Assembly (NCBI GenBank): GCA_018894105.1
Contig: CM032131.1
Location: 2,878,501 to 2,942,500, forward strand
Source: Jacaranda mimosifolia
Lineage: Eukaryota; Streptophyta; Magnoliopsida; Lamiales; Bignoniaceae
Reading direction: 5' to 3'
DNA: 64,000 bases
Of this stretch, positions 49,919 to 63,865 are shown in pieces. The notes under the pieces were generated by a model. That model ran no database searches and was not told where the DNA came from. It was given only the letters and a program-made list of their open reading frames with translations. A program made the translations under genes and the position numbers. The stretch's first letter is position 1; each line of letters begins with the position of its first letter.

Positions 49919-51000
49919 GTCCCCCACATGAATGAAAATTAATGCAAGTGATAATGCAAATGCTCATGCAAACATAAGAGAGTTCAGACGAACAACTATT
50001 GCATCAGGATAGCTGCTTATGCTTTGAACCTTCCTTATTGAAGCACTATTGGGTTTACTTGGCTAATCAGTGAACACGACGTTCTTAAACTATTCAGCCG
50101 TTGGTGTAAACCAAGATAAAAGTACCCACACAATAGTTGTCCTTATGCTTTTAGTTCTTTTCAATTGTGTTCGTTTTGGCCATGGACACCTATCTTGGAT
50201 TCATAAGTGTTCACGATGAAGCGGTCCGTCTTCACACTTATATAGGTGATCTCCCACAAGAAGTATCCTACTATACTCTGTTATATTAGCTCTATGAATC
50301 ATTAAGAGTCGAAACTCAACCTAGTACCCACGTAGCATATAGAACTTCATGTCATTGGAATGGGTTTAAGTGCTCACACAAACCTTAAAAACTTAGTTGT
50401 CCCATTGAACTGAGTTCTTGGGATCTCCAATCAGCATGGTTGGGTATCCACTATGTTAGTTCTTAAACATATGCGTTTTAGTCCCATTCCTGTGGACATG
50501 TGTTTTACTTGATCTATGGGAAGGCCTTTTGTTAGTGGATCTACTAAATTCTCCTTAGAATTCACATAGTCAAGTGAGATTACCTTATTTGAGATCAATT
50601 GCCTTTTGGTATTGTGTCGTCGTCTTATGTGATGAGATTTACCATTGTACATATTGCTCTGAGCCTTTCTGATTGCTGATTGACTATCATAATGAATTGT
50701 AATGGCAGAAACCAGGTTATGCCAACAAGGAATACCTCTAGAAAATTATGAAGCCATTATACTTCTTCTCTTGCTTTGTCTAAAGCAATAAATTTAGACT
50801 CCATAGTAGAATGAACTATGCACATTTGGTTAGAGGACTTCTAAGACACAACACCTCCACCGAGTGTGAATACATATCCACTTGTGGAATTGGTGTCCGA
50901 ACTCTCTTGTGAGACCAACAAATTAAATCCATCTAGATGGGTACCCAATTTTAATTAGACCAAAACCCACTAAGCATTAAGTTGCTATAAATATCGATTT
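48957..51000 (-). mobile_element. 3' end of a second Copia element (truncated)
   Basis: On the minus strand, about 50930-50431 encodes the Copia RNase H: STSGYVFTLGGGVVS, then a TAG where Trp is expected, STMESKFIALDKA, and MYNGKSHHIRRRHNTKRQL through DYVNSKENLVDPLTKGL. The order and wording are those of Tnt1-type elements. A polypurine tract ATGTGGGGGAC lies at about 49929-49919, followed by LTR-like sequence starting TATTGAAAATTGG. A TGTTAATTTGG at 48957 (minus-strand end CCAAATTAACA) would make the LTR 962 bp. Everything 5' of RNase H is missing, so the element is truncated near 51.0 kb. Confidence 0.75.
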
Positions 51001-51512
51001 CCAAAGCCAAAATGGACACATTAAATTATTTCACAAATTCTGAGCTTTAACTCTATGCAAAGCACATTTCAGGAGCATAAACTCATTTAATTTTGCAGAT
51101 TTTCAGAAAGAACTCTAACTCTATTTTCATACAACATCAATACATAATATGTATATTTTCAAATAGATATAAATATATATTGTAGAAATACATACATACT
51201 GAATAAAATTGATATCTATAATTTTGTAACAAGTTGGGGATCAAATTGGATTTCGATCCAAAGATTAAATTTTGAAACCTACTTTCAAGACCTATTTATA
51301 ATTTCAAATGGAATGCACTCAGGGTGGGACGAGTTTGGGATTGGATCAGTTCTACTATTCTCTCTACATCTTATTATATTTAAAACTTGTTCTGATTTTT
51401 TTAATAGGACTTGATGGACTCCATAATCAAAGTTCTTAAGTGTTTTATATCATGAATTTCACCTCGTTATTAGTTTATCAGCCTAGTACCTACTTTATAT
51501 GTAAATCGATAA
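51001..51512. other. AT-rich spacer
   Basis: No gene or repeat boundary recognised between the truncated Copia element and the rDNA-like block. Confidence 0.4.
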
Positions 51513-51688
51513 ATATGTGCGCGTCGAGTGTGTGGCCGGCCCAAATGCAATCCTGTGGTGATGCTCGTCATGACTAGTGGTGGTTGAGTCCTCAACTCGC
51601 GTGCTGTCATGCGGAAAAGGCGTCGCCGGCTCGAGCATTACGATTGACCCAACATCACATGCACTCATGCGCGTATGCTGCATCCGAC
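51513..51688 (+). other. ITS2 3' portion (decayed rDNA spacer)
   Basis: GC-rich sequence with the ITS2 landmark GGCCGGCCCAAATGC near 51533 and 'GTGGTGGTTGAGT-CTCAACT' near 51580, running directly into the 25S start at about 51689. It is shortened or truncated at its 5' side: no 5.8S is present upstream. Confidence 0.75.
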
Positions 51689-52570
51689 TGCGACCCTAAG
51701 TTAGGCAGGATTACTTACTGAGTTTGAGCATATCAATAAGCGAACGAAAAGAAACTTACAAGGATTCCCTTAATAACGGCGAACGAATCGGGAATAGCCC
51801 AACTTGAGAATTGGGCGGCCTCGCTGTCTGAATTGTAGTCTGGAGAAGTGTCCTCAATGGCGGACTGGGCCCAAGTCCCCTGGAAAGGGCCGTTGGAGAG
51901 GGTGAGAGCCCCGTTGTGCCTGGACCCTGTCGTATCATGAGGTGCTGTCGGCTAGTCAGGTTGTTTGGGAATGCAGCCCCAATTGAGCAGTAAATTCCAT
52001 CCAAGGCTAAATATGTGCGAGAGACCGATAATGAACAAGTACCGCGAGGGAAAGATGAAAATGACTTTGAAAAGAGAGTCAAAGAGTGATTGAAATTATG
52101 GGGAAGGAAGCGGATGGGGGCCGACGATACGTCCTGATCGGATGTGGAACGGCGAGAGTTGGTCTGCTGATCGACTCAAAGAGCAGACCAGTGCGGATTG
52201 AGGCGGTGGCTAAAGCCCGAGTAGTTGATATGCTCGTTGAATGCTGTCGCCCCGATCATGGCGGATAGCGCGTGCCTCGGCAACTGCACCAGTGCTGGCT
52301 AGTGGGCTCCCCATTTGACCCGTTTTGAAACACGGACCAAGGAGTCTGACATACGTGCGAGTCAACAGGCGAGTAAATCCGTAAGGTGCAAGGAAGCTGA
52401 CCAGCGCGATCCCCCCAAGGGGTGCACCGCTGACCGACCTTAATCTTCGGAGAAGGGTTCGAGTGAGCATAACTATTAGGACCCAAAAGATGGTGAACTA
52501 TGCCTGAACGGGGCGAAGCCGAAGGAAACTCTGGTGGAGGCCCGCAGCGATACTGAACCATATCGATTTT
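51689..52570 (+). rRNA. 25S rRNA 5' fragment, decayed (non-functional)
   Basis: About 880 nt collinear with the start of plant 25S rRNA. Recognisable blocks include GAGTTTGAGCATATCAATAA (51720), GAATTGTAGTCTGGAGAAG (51829), GGTTGTTTGGGAATGCAGCC (51958), CCGCGAGGGAAAGATGAAAA (52041), GAAACACGGACCAAGGAGTC (52327) and TGGAGGCCCGCAGCGATACT (52534). Many positions carry C-to-T or G-to-A changes (for example GGCAGGATTACTTACTGAG where GGCGGGATTACCCGCTGAG is usual), the pattern of deaminated methylcytosine. The match stops after GATACTGA. The open frames on both strands here are spurious. A functional rRNA is impossible because the unit is partial. Confidence 0.93.
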
Positions 52571-53685
52571 CTATTCTAAATTAATCATAAACAATCTAAA
52601 TAGAATTCTTTCAATTTCTTCGAGTAACCTAGTCTACAATCAATCTAATTTATCTAATCTTCTTAGCTTAAGCAAATACATTAAAACTAAATTAATGTAA
52701 AGGCATTACAAAATAAAAATTCATAAATTTATACCTATCAATCGGTGCGTGGTTATTCAATAATGTATGTATATTATCAAAATTGGTTAAGAAATAAGCT
52801 CAATAATAGGATATATTTGTTGCAAAAGTCTTATTGGGTATGGATTTTACGAACCAACAGAGCGTAAAGAATGATGAACTATGATAACTCTTATAACTTT
52901 AAATTTAAAACATGTTTTGCTAGATAAAATGATTTTTTGATTCACTACAAATTCGAACTATTACAACTATTAATTGACTTGACAAAACATTGTTTATGTC
53001 GACTTAGGTTAGTTGATATATGTTTGGGTTGATTAAGGAGAGAAAAACTTCTAGGTATATTTAATATCAATTGATTAGAATCATGTCACATCAGTATTAT
53101 ATAGATTTTGCTAGTAAATAGTATGATCTTATAATTTGACATGAAAACACCTAATATATGTACAATTGTCTATTGCAATGTACTTAATTTAGTCTTGTTA
53201 GTGAACTAATTAGCTTAAAAAATATTGAGAGGTTAATTCATATATGTTTGAGTTGACTAAGAAGAGAAAAATATTTATCTACATTGGACGTTTAGTACCA
53301 AACGATGAGAATCATGTTACATCAATAATGTGTGAATTTTGCCATTGACATAGCATGATTTTATAATTTAACGAAAAAAACATCTAAAGTAATTAACAAT
53401 TTTCCATTAAAATGTGCTTAATTTAGTCCCAATATATTTGAGTTAGCTTAAGTGAATTCCGTTTAAGAAAAAACATTGAGTTTAGGCAACTTTCTCACTA
53501 GCAATGCCCCGAGAGATCACGAACAAGCTTAAATGGACAATTAAAAACCAAATAAACTTGAATAACTATGATTTCATTAACCATTATCATTAGTTTATTT
53601 TAAGGGTTATATTGAATTTAGTTTTGTTATCTTGATGTAATAGTATATTGTTTCACTGTGCAAAAACTCGTAGAAGTATGCAAAC
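52571..53685. other. AT-rich intergenic DNA
   Basis: No supported gene. Two roughly similar 200-bp stretches (around 53020-53200 and 53230-53400, sharing 'ATGTTTGAGTTGA-TAAG-AGAGAAAAA' and 'ATTTAGTCTTG' phrases) suggest an old duplication. Confidence 0.4.
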
Positions 53686-54237
53686 TAGGCTTGGTATTGA
53701 GGCGGGTTGGGGTGGGCTTTCCTTAGATCCAAATTTGCCCCATATTTGAAAAAGTATTTTAAAACTCGCCCCACTCCATAGTCTTAGGTTTGAAAATCCT
53801 AACTCGCCTCTCATTAAAATTGTAAAACCCGCACACACTCCGACCAGCCCTGCTGCACCTATCATTTTTAAAAAAAAAATTTAATTAATCATAATTTGAT
53901 AGTGCAACTATAATTTCATAAAATTATACTAAAAAGTTCGATCAACATGACAATATTTAAATCTATCAATTAAAAATTAAAATATAAATATCAACGAAAT
54001 TCAACATGAAAATATTTAAATATATCAACCAAAAATTAAAATATAAAAAATCATACAAATATATAATATATTATATATTATAATTATATAAGTATTTGGG
54101 CTGGGGTGGGGCAGGCATGATTGCTCCTAAACCCGAACCCGCCCTGCATCGCATGAAATACATATTAAAACCTGCCCCGTCCCATGTGGAGCGTGCGAGA
54201 CGGATACTCGTGAGTTGGGTTGAAATTGCCAAGCCTA
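53686..54237. mobile_element. hAT-type MITE
   Basis: 552 bp with inverted ends TAGGCTTGGTATTGAG and, on the minus strand, TAGGCTTGGCAATTTCAAC. Flanking 8-bp copies ATGCAAAC (53678-53685) and ATGCAAAA (54238-54245) match at 7 of 8, as expected for an hAT target duplication. The interior is rich in 'GGGTTGGGGTGGGC' type motifs near both ends and AT-rich in the middle. No transposase. Confidence 0.8.
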
Positions 54238-54516
54238 ATGCAAAACTAGGAAAAAATCCAAACACAAAATAGGAAGGCTGAATTCTGGCCCGATTAAAAG
54301 GTCCCCTAAAAATCTTATCCCCTAGCCCATGGACTTTGGGCCGCATCTCATCTGGCCCAACTAAAGTGCGGCCGACCACAAACTTAAATCCAGAATCCAT
54401 ACCCATAACCCGAATCAAAGAATACAAGTAGCGGTCGGTGGCCCTGGAAATTCAGTTTGAAAACCCTTTTCCCCGCCAAATTGGCTGACTTCTCCAGTAA
54501 ATCGCTCCCCACTAAA

Positions 54517-54568
<52 letters not shown>

Positions 54569-54570
54569 TC
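54517..54570. repeat. CT then CA microsatellite in the MRNIP-like 5' leader
   Basis: (CT)n at about 54523-54550 followed by (CA)n to about 54567, ending ~20 bp before the start codon. Pyrimidine-rich dinucleotide repeats are common in plant leaders. Confidence 0.85.
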
Positions 54571-54587
54571 TCTTGCTGAAGCAAAAA

Positions 54588-55917
54588 ATGCCTACGACCT
54601 TCATCGCGGTTCAATGCTTCCAATGCTCCACTATGCAGGCAATTCTCTCTCTCTCTCTCTCTCCCTATATATATATATATATATATATAAATGTGTGCGT
54701 GTGCGTGTGCGTGCGCGCGTGTGTGTGAATTGAGCAGTATATGGGATAATTACTGCCATGAATATATATATGAGTGTGTATGTGTGTTTGTATGAAAAAA
54801 AGCAACTATGGAAATATGAAAGCAGTTGAAGCAGCAGAAGAAGAGCAGCAACAAGTGGAGCTGTGTTGTGTGCAATGAGAAGCAATCCGTGCGAAAAGTG
54901 TTTGCCCAGGGTTTCATGGCCAAGGACCTGCGCAAATTTGTCCAGAATTTCAACATGTCTCGCCAATTATCTGATCAGAAACAGCTCCTCGAAGATGAAC
55001 TCGAAGCCTTTGAATCTCAGAGCGATGAAAACAAGAAGACAAAGAAAAGGAATGATTGGACCGAGTATGTCGATAATCAGGAGGAACAGTGTGGAAGGTT
55101 CGATAAGGATAAAAATCTCGCTGAAGGTATTTGACTATATTGGTTAAAACTTATTAATTTTTAATTGTGTTTTGGTTTTGATGTTGATTTCGGATGAGCA
55201 GGGGATAGTGGATTGGAGCCAATGGTGGTGACAGAGATGCCCAAGGCCATGTTCAAGAAGCCGAAATTGAAGGACTGTTCTTCCAGTGGATATGTTGCGG
55301 GAAACCTTATCAGGCCCTTGTTTCCAAACAGAAGTAATGCCAGTAGGCATCACAATGATGTTTCTCAAGGTAACTAAATCTGAGCACGTTTATAAGATTG
55401 ATGTTATACTATTTATTATAACACCGTTGAAGTGCATTTTGCAGATGCACAGTTGACTGAATTTGAGAAAACATCCTGCGAAAGAGCTCCCAAGAGGAGT
55501 TGTATGGGTTTCCGTCCATCAGATCGGTCTTCTAAATGGAACAGCTTCAGAGCTCAAATTCAAGACAAGAATAGCAATTTAGCTAGCATGGAGGAGCCAT
55601 TTCTACGGCAACCAACAGAAGGGGACAAGGGATCAATATCAAAGTGGAGAGGCAACATTGCGGAAGAGAATGACCGTTATGCCATTGTGGCACCAATACA
55701 ACAGTCACATACCACAACAGCAGCAGCCAAGGGACCTGTTTCTAAGTGGAGTAGCTATATAACTGAAGAAGAAGAAGAAGAAGACAGTGATTTGGAGACT
55801 AGAGGGAGGAGAAACTCATGGGATCATGTTAGTCAACCGAGCCTCATCGACCGATTGGAGTCGTCGATGAATAATGTTGAAAAGGTAGAGGATGATATCC
55901 ACCCTGATTTTCTCTGA
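54588..55917 (+). CDS. MRNIP-like (UPF0544) zinc-ribbon protein
   Basis: Four exons: 54588-54638, 54826-55126, 55202-55369 and 55445-55917 join in frame to 330 residues. The N-terminus carries a four-cysteine zinc ribbon (Cys10, Cys13, Cys30, Cys33), with QKKSSNKWSCVVCNEKQS and then VRKVFAQGFMAKDLRKFVQN, the signature block of the MRN-complex-interacting protein family (human MRNIP promotes MRE11-RAD50-NBS1 chromatin loading). The remainder is charged and probably disordered. It has two W-containing repeats (SSKWNSFRAQ, ISKWRGNIAEE, VSKWSSYITEEE) and an acidic run before the C-terminus. Intron 1 starts with GC, CAG/GCAATT, giving a GC-AG intron; the join is supported by the ribbon alignment. 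Role in plants is inferred from the family. It converges on the PABP gene. Confidence 0.88.
54639..54825 (+). other. GC-AG intron 1 of the MRNIP-like gene
   Basis: The 187-bp intron starts GCAATT and ends AAAGCAG. It contains CT, TA and GT/GC dinucleotide repeats one after the other (54642-54727). An alternative GT donor further in (near 54692) would insert repeat-encoded residues between the two halves of the zinc ribbon and is unlikely. Confidence 0.65.
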
Positions 55918-56661
55918 GCTCCCCAGTTTTAAAATGTATGATGCTTACTTAGCAACACTTGGAAGAAGTCAAAGGCTCGGGTAGTACTTAAGTGGAGCTA
56001 ACAACTGTTGGATTATAATCAATGATCATTGTAAGAACTTATAGATATAAACCAACCGTTTTATTGCTGAAATTTTTGACCATTCAATTTGCCAGATAAT
56101 TGTCCTGGTCGTGGGGATCATAACTGATTCAATGTGCATATCCTTGTCATTCGGATCACAACCACCAGGGACATTTATCTCCAGTTCTTCGGATCACACT
56201 TCACAACTTCACAACTAATAGAGAATTTATCGTAGTATTTCACACCTGTTCAAAAATTCTGATACTAATTCAGACGTATTCAATTGCTTGTTAATCCGAA
56301 AATGATGCAGGCGTTGATGTTTACTCACATCTGTTTCCATTAACTAAGTAGTACATCACAAGTAAAAGCATAACTCGATATGCCATTCTTTATTTCTTGT
56401 TTTTTATCAAACAATATTTTCTGGATATAGAAAATTGAAAAGAAATAACAATCCACTTAATACAGGGTCTTGTAAACAGAGAAGGGATAAGCCTGTCTTA
56501 AAAAAAATGAAAGAAAAAGCGTCTAAAATTAGCTAGAAGCCTACAAAAGAATTAATCTATCAGCTTGTTGAACATATAATGTTCTAGTTAGGATAGAGAC
56601 TTGGGAAGCCCCTGGAAAAAATGAATGCGCCAATGTAGCAGCATGAGCCTAGTTTCTGAAT
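55918..56661. other. shared 3' region between convergent genes
   Basis: 744 bp separate the stop codons of the MRNIP-like (plus) and PABP (minus) genes. It must hold both 3' UTRs and poly(A) signals. AATAAT/AATATA-like stretches occur but no signal stands out. No other gene. Confidence 0.6.
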
Positions 56662-60007
<3,346 letters not shown>

Positions 60008-60198
60008 TCAGAAAAATAATTAAAAAAAAATCAAGAATTGTAAGTACTAATGCAGAAAATACGTATAATTATATACGTATAATCCTTGTATCTATCTCTA
60101 TATATATACGTATAGAATGTTTATCTGTATCTCTCTCTCTCTCTCTCTCTCTAAGAATCGGTGTATGAGAAAGGAAGAGGAGAAGCCAAGAATGGCGC

Positions 60199-60208
60199 TT
60201 TATATAGC
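60199..60208 (-). promoter_or_regulatory. TATA box of the PABP gene
   Basis: CTATATAAAG on the minus strand, about 200 bp upstream of the start codon. Transcription should begin near 60170, giving a ~170-nt leader that contains a GA dinucleotide repeat (60130-60153). Confidence 0.75.
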
Positions 60209-60432
60209 CAAGCAGTAGGAAATCCTACGTGGGAGTCTGTTTTCAGCTGTGATCAAAAGTGTTGTACATTGATGTTTGACCGTTGAAAATTTCGAATTAG
60301 TAGGGCCAGGGTGTGAGGTACAACAATTTGTTTGTGTGGATAGGTACGTGCGGTCGCAGGAGATTGTAGCTCCTTGGGTACGACGACTATTGAGAACCGG
60401 TTCAAAGTAAGAAAGCGACGTTTCTGAAGCGG

Positions 60433-60473
60433 CACGTGTGAGGGGGTGTGCCGATATGTTTCAAACACACGTG
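60433..60473. promoter_or_regulatory. two G-boxes upstream of PABP
   Basis: Perfect CACGTG palindromes at 60433-60438 (GGCACGTGTG) and 60468-60473 (ACACACGTGTGT), 35 bp apart and about 225-265 bp upstream of the TATA box. G-boxes are bound by bHLH and bZIP factors. Regulation of PABP through them is inferred. Confidence 0.5.
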
Positions 60474-60486
60474 TGTTATTTATACC

Positions 60487-60488
60487 TT

Positions 60489-60518
<30 letters not shown>
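60487..60518. repeat. T12G20 homopolymer tract
   Basis: Twelve Ts followed directly by twenty Gs, just upstream of the G-boxes. Length in the assembly may be unreliable. Confidence 0.85.
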
Positions 60519-60520
<2 letters not shown>

Positions 60521-62139
60521 GTTTTTGTTTTTCTAAAATAATAGAACAAAAATAGTGTTGCTTGGAACTAGTTAGATGTGCCAAGTGTCAAGTATTTTTA
60601 TCTTTTATCTTTTTTTTTTTTTTTGGATTTCATGTACGGTTACATTTTTCACTTTAGTGATTAAGGATATTAAAATATAAAATTATGTCATTTAGAAAGA
60701 GTTAAATATTTTTTATTGAAATTTTAGTCTTGCACCAAGATTTTAATTCTTATTTTTATCGACTAATTTTGGGACATGTTAGCATTCTTTTTATTGGAAA
60801 TAAGCTTTAACATTTCCTCAATTATTCATTTACTTCCAACATTTTTTTTTATGTAATGTGCCTATTTAGTTTTCTATTTATTTAAGGTAGATGGCCCATT
60901 TATTATATCAATTTTATTGTGATTTTATGATATTTGACCATTTTATTTTATATATATATTCATGTGGCCTATTTACTATTGTATTTATTATGATTTCATT
61001 AGTTTTATTAGGCAACTAAACTATTTATAATGGTCAAATCTTTTTTTTATCTATTTAGCCATTACTTCCTCATTTGGCACATGAAGTTGGTGAATTTTTA
61101 GAGATTTTTACTTTGTTATCCCATAAAACTTTTGTGTTTTGGCAACGTGACTATGAATTGGTTCCTAATCTCCTCGTGGTTGTGCACATTGGATGAGATA
61201 CCGCTGAGAGCTAATGAAATTTTATCTTGGATTTATAATCAGCCGTACACTAGTACCCGCACGAACGCGACAAGTGTCATGACTTTCCATTGCCCAGCTA
61301 CATTTTCCTCAATATTTATACGGTTTGATTTATCATATTCTTAATAATAATTTATAGATTATAAATTATGTAATTTATTTTATTTTATTTTTTACTGTTT
61401 AAATACAAATCACACAATATCTACAACAATCTAAAGTTATGATTTGTGATTTGTATTTCAATAGTAAAATTGTGTAATCACAACCAATTAAGTCTAATGT
61501 TTCGTGTCTTTGCATATTAATGTACTGCTCGAGAAGAAATCGAATATTATATTCACTGTTCAATTATTTGAGGCTTGAGAAAGTCGAGTCCTTGTTTAAC
61601 AAATAAAAGGTAAAAAATTCTTGCTCCATTATTGATATGTCATAACCAGTATGAAATACATAAAGATAGTGATACCTTAAAAGCATTAGAAGAAATCAGT
61701 TAGATTGAATAATTTTAATTATTTTCACTTTTCCTTGATTTAAGTGAGAGGTTGAAGCGCATCATAAATTTTTAATAGTTTTATTTGCTTGATTGCTAAA
61801 TTTATCTTTTAAGATTGTTAGAGTTTATCTTTTATGAAAGAAAAAATATTTATACCGTATTACATTGGAATGTTGGAATTAATTTTATAATTAATATTTG
61901 ACACTATATTTGCTTTATAAAAAAAATTTATGTGATAGATCGGCTTTAAATTTGATTAATATAAGTATAAATTTATAAATTTTTATAAAAATTTAAGTGT
62001 TGTAAAATATTAAAAATCACATAAGTATAAATTATTAAGTCTTTTAAAAAAGTATAAGTGTTGAAAAAAATATTAATAATCACATAAATATAAAAACTTC
62101 AAAATTTTAAATTCATTTTCAAAAAAAAAAAAAAAAAAA
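60519..62139. other. AT-rich intergenic DNA
   Basis: No gene recognised. A short open frame at 61132-61344 has no family resemblance and no splice or codon support. Confidence 0.5.
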
Positions 62140-62383
62140 GAAACTCGCGGGCCAACCCGCGAGTCAGCTCGCGAGCCAGATCGCCTAGCTCGGCTCATAT
62201 ATAAACCGGCTCACCTATATAGTGGGTTGGTTTTGAACCGAGCTAGACTTTTCAATTTTCAGCCCGTCACGATCCGAATTGTGAACGGCCCGTGAGCTGG
62301 CCCGACTCGGCCGAGGACCGCCATTAACTGTTTGTTAAACGAGCCGGGCTGGCTCGGCCCGGCTCATTTGACACCTCTAGGGG
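62140..62383. mobile_element. hAT-type terminus, truncated
   Basis: GC-rich block ending TTTGACACCTCTA at 62383; read on the minus strand it starts TAGAGGTGTCAAATGAGCC, a common hAT/MITE end. It has repeated GAGCC/GGCTC motifs and an inverted 'CTCGCGGGCCAACCCGCGAG' hairpin near 62144. The left end merges into a poly-A tract at 62120-62139 and no partner end was found. Confidence 0.55.
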
Positions 62384-63028
62384 GCGGGGAGGAAACATTG
62401 ATAATTCACTAATGTGTGTAATGACTAGGACAAAGCATTAGCATGCGACGTAATTAACCAACGTTGGTAATAGTGCAATGAATGCTATTAAGTAATAAGT
62501 TGATGATTGTTTGTTGTTTATATATCAAACAATATGGAAATTTTTAATTCCAAATTTATTGAATGAAGAAATAAGTGATTAAAAATAAATATGGAATTTA
62601 TTTGATGACTATGATCATGCGCTTGTAATACTAATAATTTTCAAATTGTCCAAACTTTATTACAGTGTGATTATATTTGAGAATTTAGTTATATTATTCA
62701 GCCATAGAAGCATCACGTTGTATAATTGGTTGCATCCATGAATACATAATTATTTAAAACAAAATTATTATTTTTGTTTGGTCATTTATCATTTCTTTAA
62801 ATGCTTAATAGCATGAGTGTCTTCAATAATACTACTATATGTGACTATATGTGATTGTTATAAAATGTTATGTGAATTTGTATACCATTATATGTGTAAA
62901 GTTATATATTAAAATAAAAATTTATTAACCATTAATGTTGTTGTTAATTTCATAATATGTGGATATTTATTATTAGCAAAGCAGTTATCATTTTCCAACG
63001 GCTACATATAATGATGGCTAGTTGACTC
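62384..63028. other. AT-rich spacer
   Basis: No supported gene or repeat in this stretch. Confidence 0.45.
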
Positions 63029-63865
63029 TAGGAGTGGTAATTTTCGACACGATACTATAATACGATACGAATCGATACGATGTTATTGGATTTGGGTTGG
63101 AGGTTATTGAGTTGGGTTGATATCGCGTTGACACGATAAGCAATACGAAAATTTTGAGTTGGCTTGGGTTGAGTTTCGGGTTACCTGATAAACACGATAA
63201 TTTTATCGGGTAACCCATCAACCTGATACAATCCAATCCAACCCAACCTAATCTGATCCAAATATTTAAGAAGGGAAAAAAGGTATATATGTATGCATAT
63301 ATTTTATGAATTAATAATATTTTTTTGTACTTATTTGTTGGCCCAAATCTCAATTAGAAGAAGAGAATGACAATAAAGAGATATACTTGAAATTAGAAGT
63401 TGGAATATGTTATGCTTTTTGTATTTTTAATTAATGACTTGATATTAGTTTTAAATTATTTAATTTTAGATTGATTTGTAATGAACCAAATATTACTATT
63501 ATTGATGTTGTATAGGAAATTACATGAAGTCTAATTATCAAATTGCTTTGTGATACAAAATATGGGCCACCATAATATAAGGTTTGACTTTTTTTTCTAA
63601 ATTTTAGGATAAGTTGATTTTTTTATTAAAATCTAAATTGAATATAAAATATTATAGATTTTTTAGATGAATTGTTAATAAAAAAATAATCACAAGTTGA
63701 AATGGATTGAGTTTTGGGTCGACACAAAAACTTTCAGATTGGGTTTGGGTTGAGGGTTATTGGGTTGAGTACTTTTCGGATTGGGTTGGAGTTGAATAAA
63801 ATTTTATAATATTCTTATCTCAACCCGATACGAAACAACCCAATATGACACGATTGCCACCCCTA
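63029..63865. mobile_element. hAT-type MITE with target duplication
   Basis: 837 bp with ends TAGGAGTGGTAATTTTCG and, on the minus strand, TAGGGGTGGCAATCGTG. Flanking 8-bp copies GTTGACTC (63021-63028) and GTTGATTC (63866-63873) differ by one transition. Near each end are repeats of 'GGGTTG', 'ACACGATA' and 'ATACGA'; an internal inverted pair sits around 63176-63215 (CGGGTTACCTGATAA / TTATCGGGTAACCC). No transposase. Confidence 0.82.

Noticed and set aside
51756..52561. Several 60-108-residue frames on both strands
   Set aside because: They overlap a decayed 25S rRNA sequence, which fully explains the open frames.
54631..54966. 111-residue minus-strand frame over MRNIP-like exon 2
   Set aside because: It is antisense to a well-supported exon and its C-terminal part is translated dinucleotide repeat.
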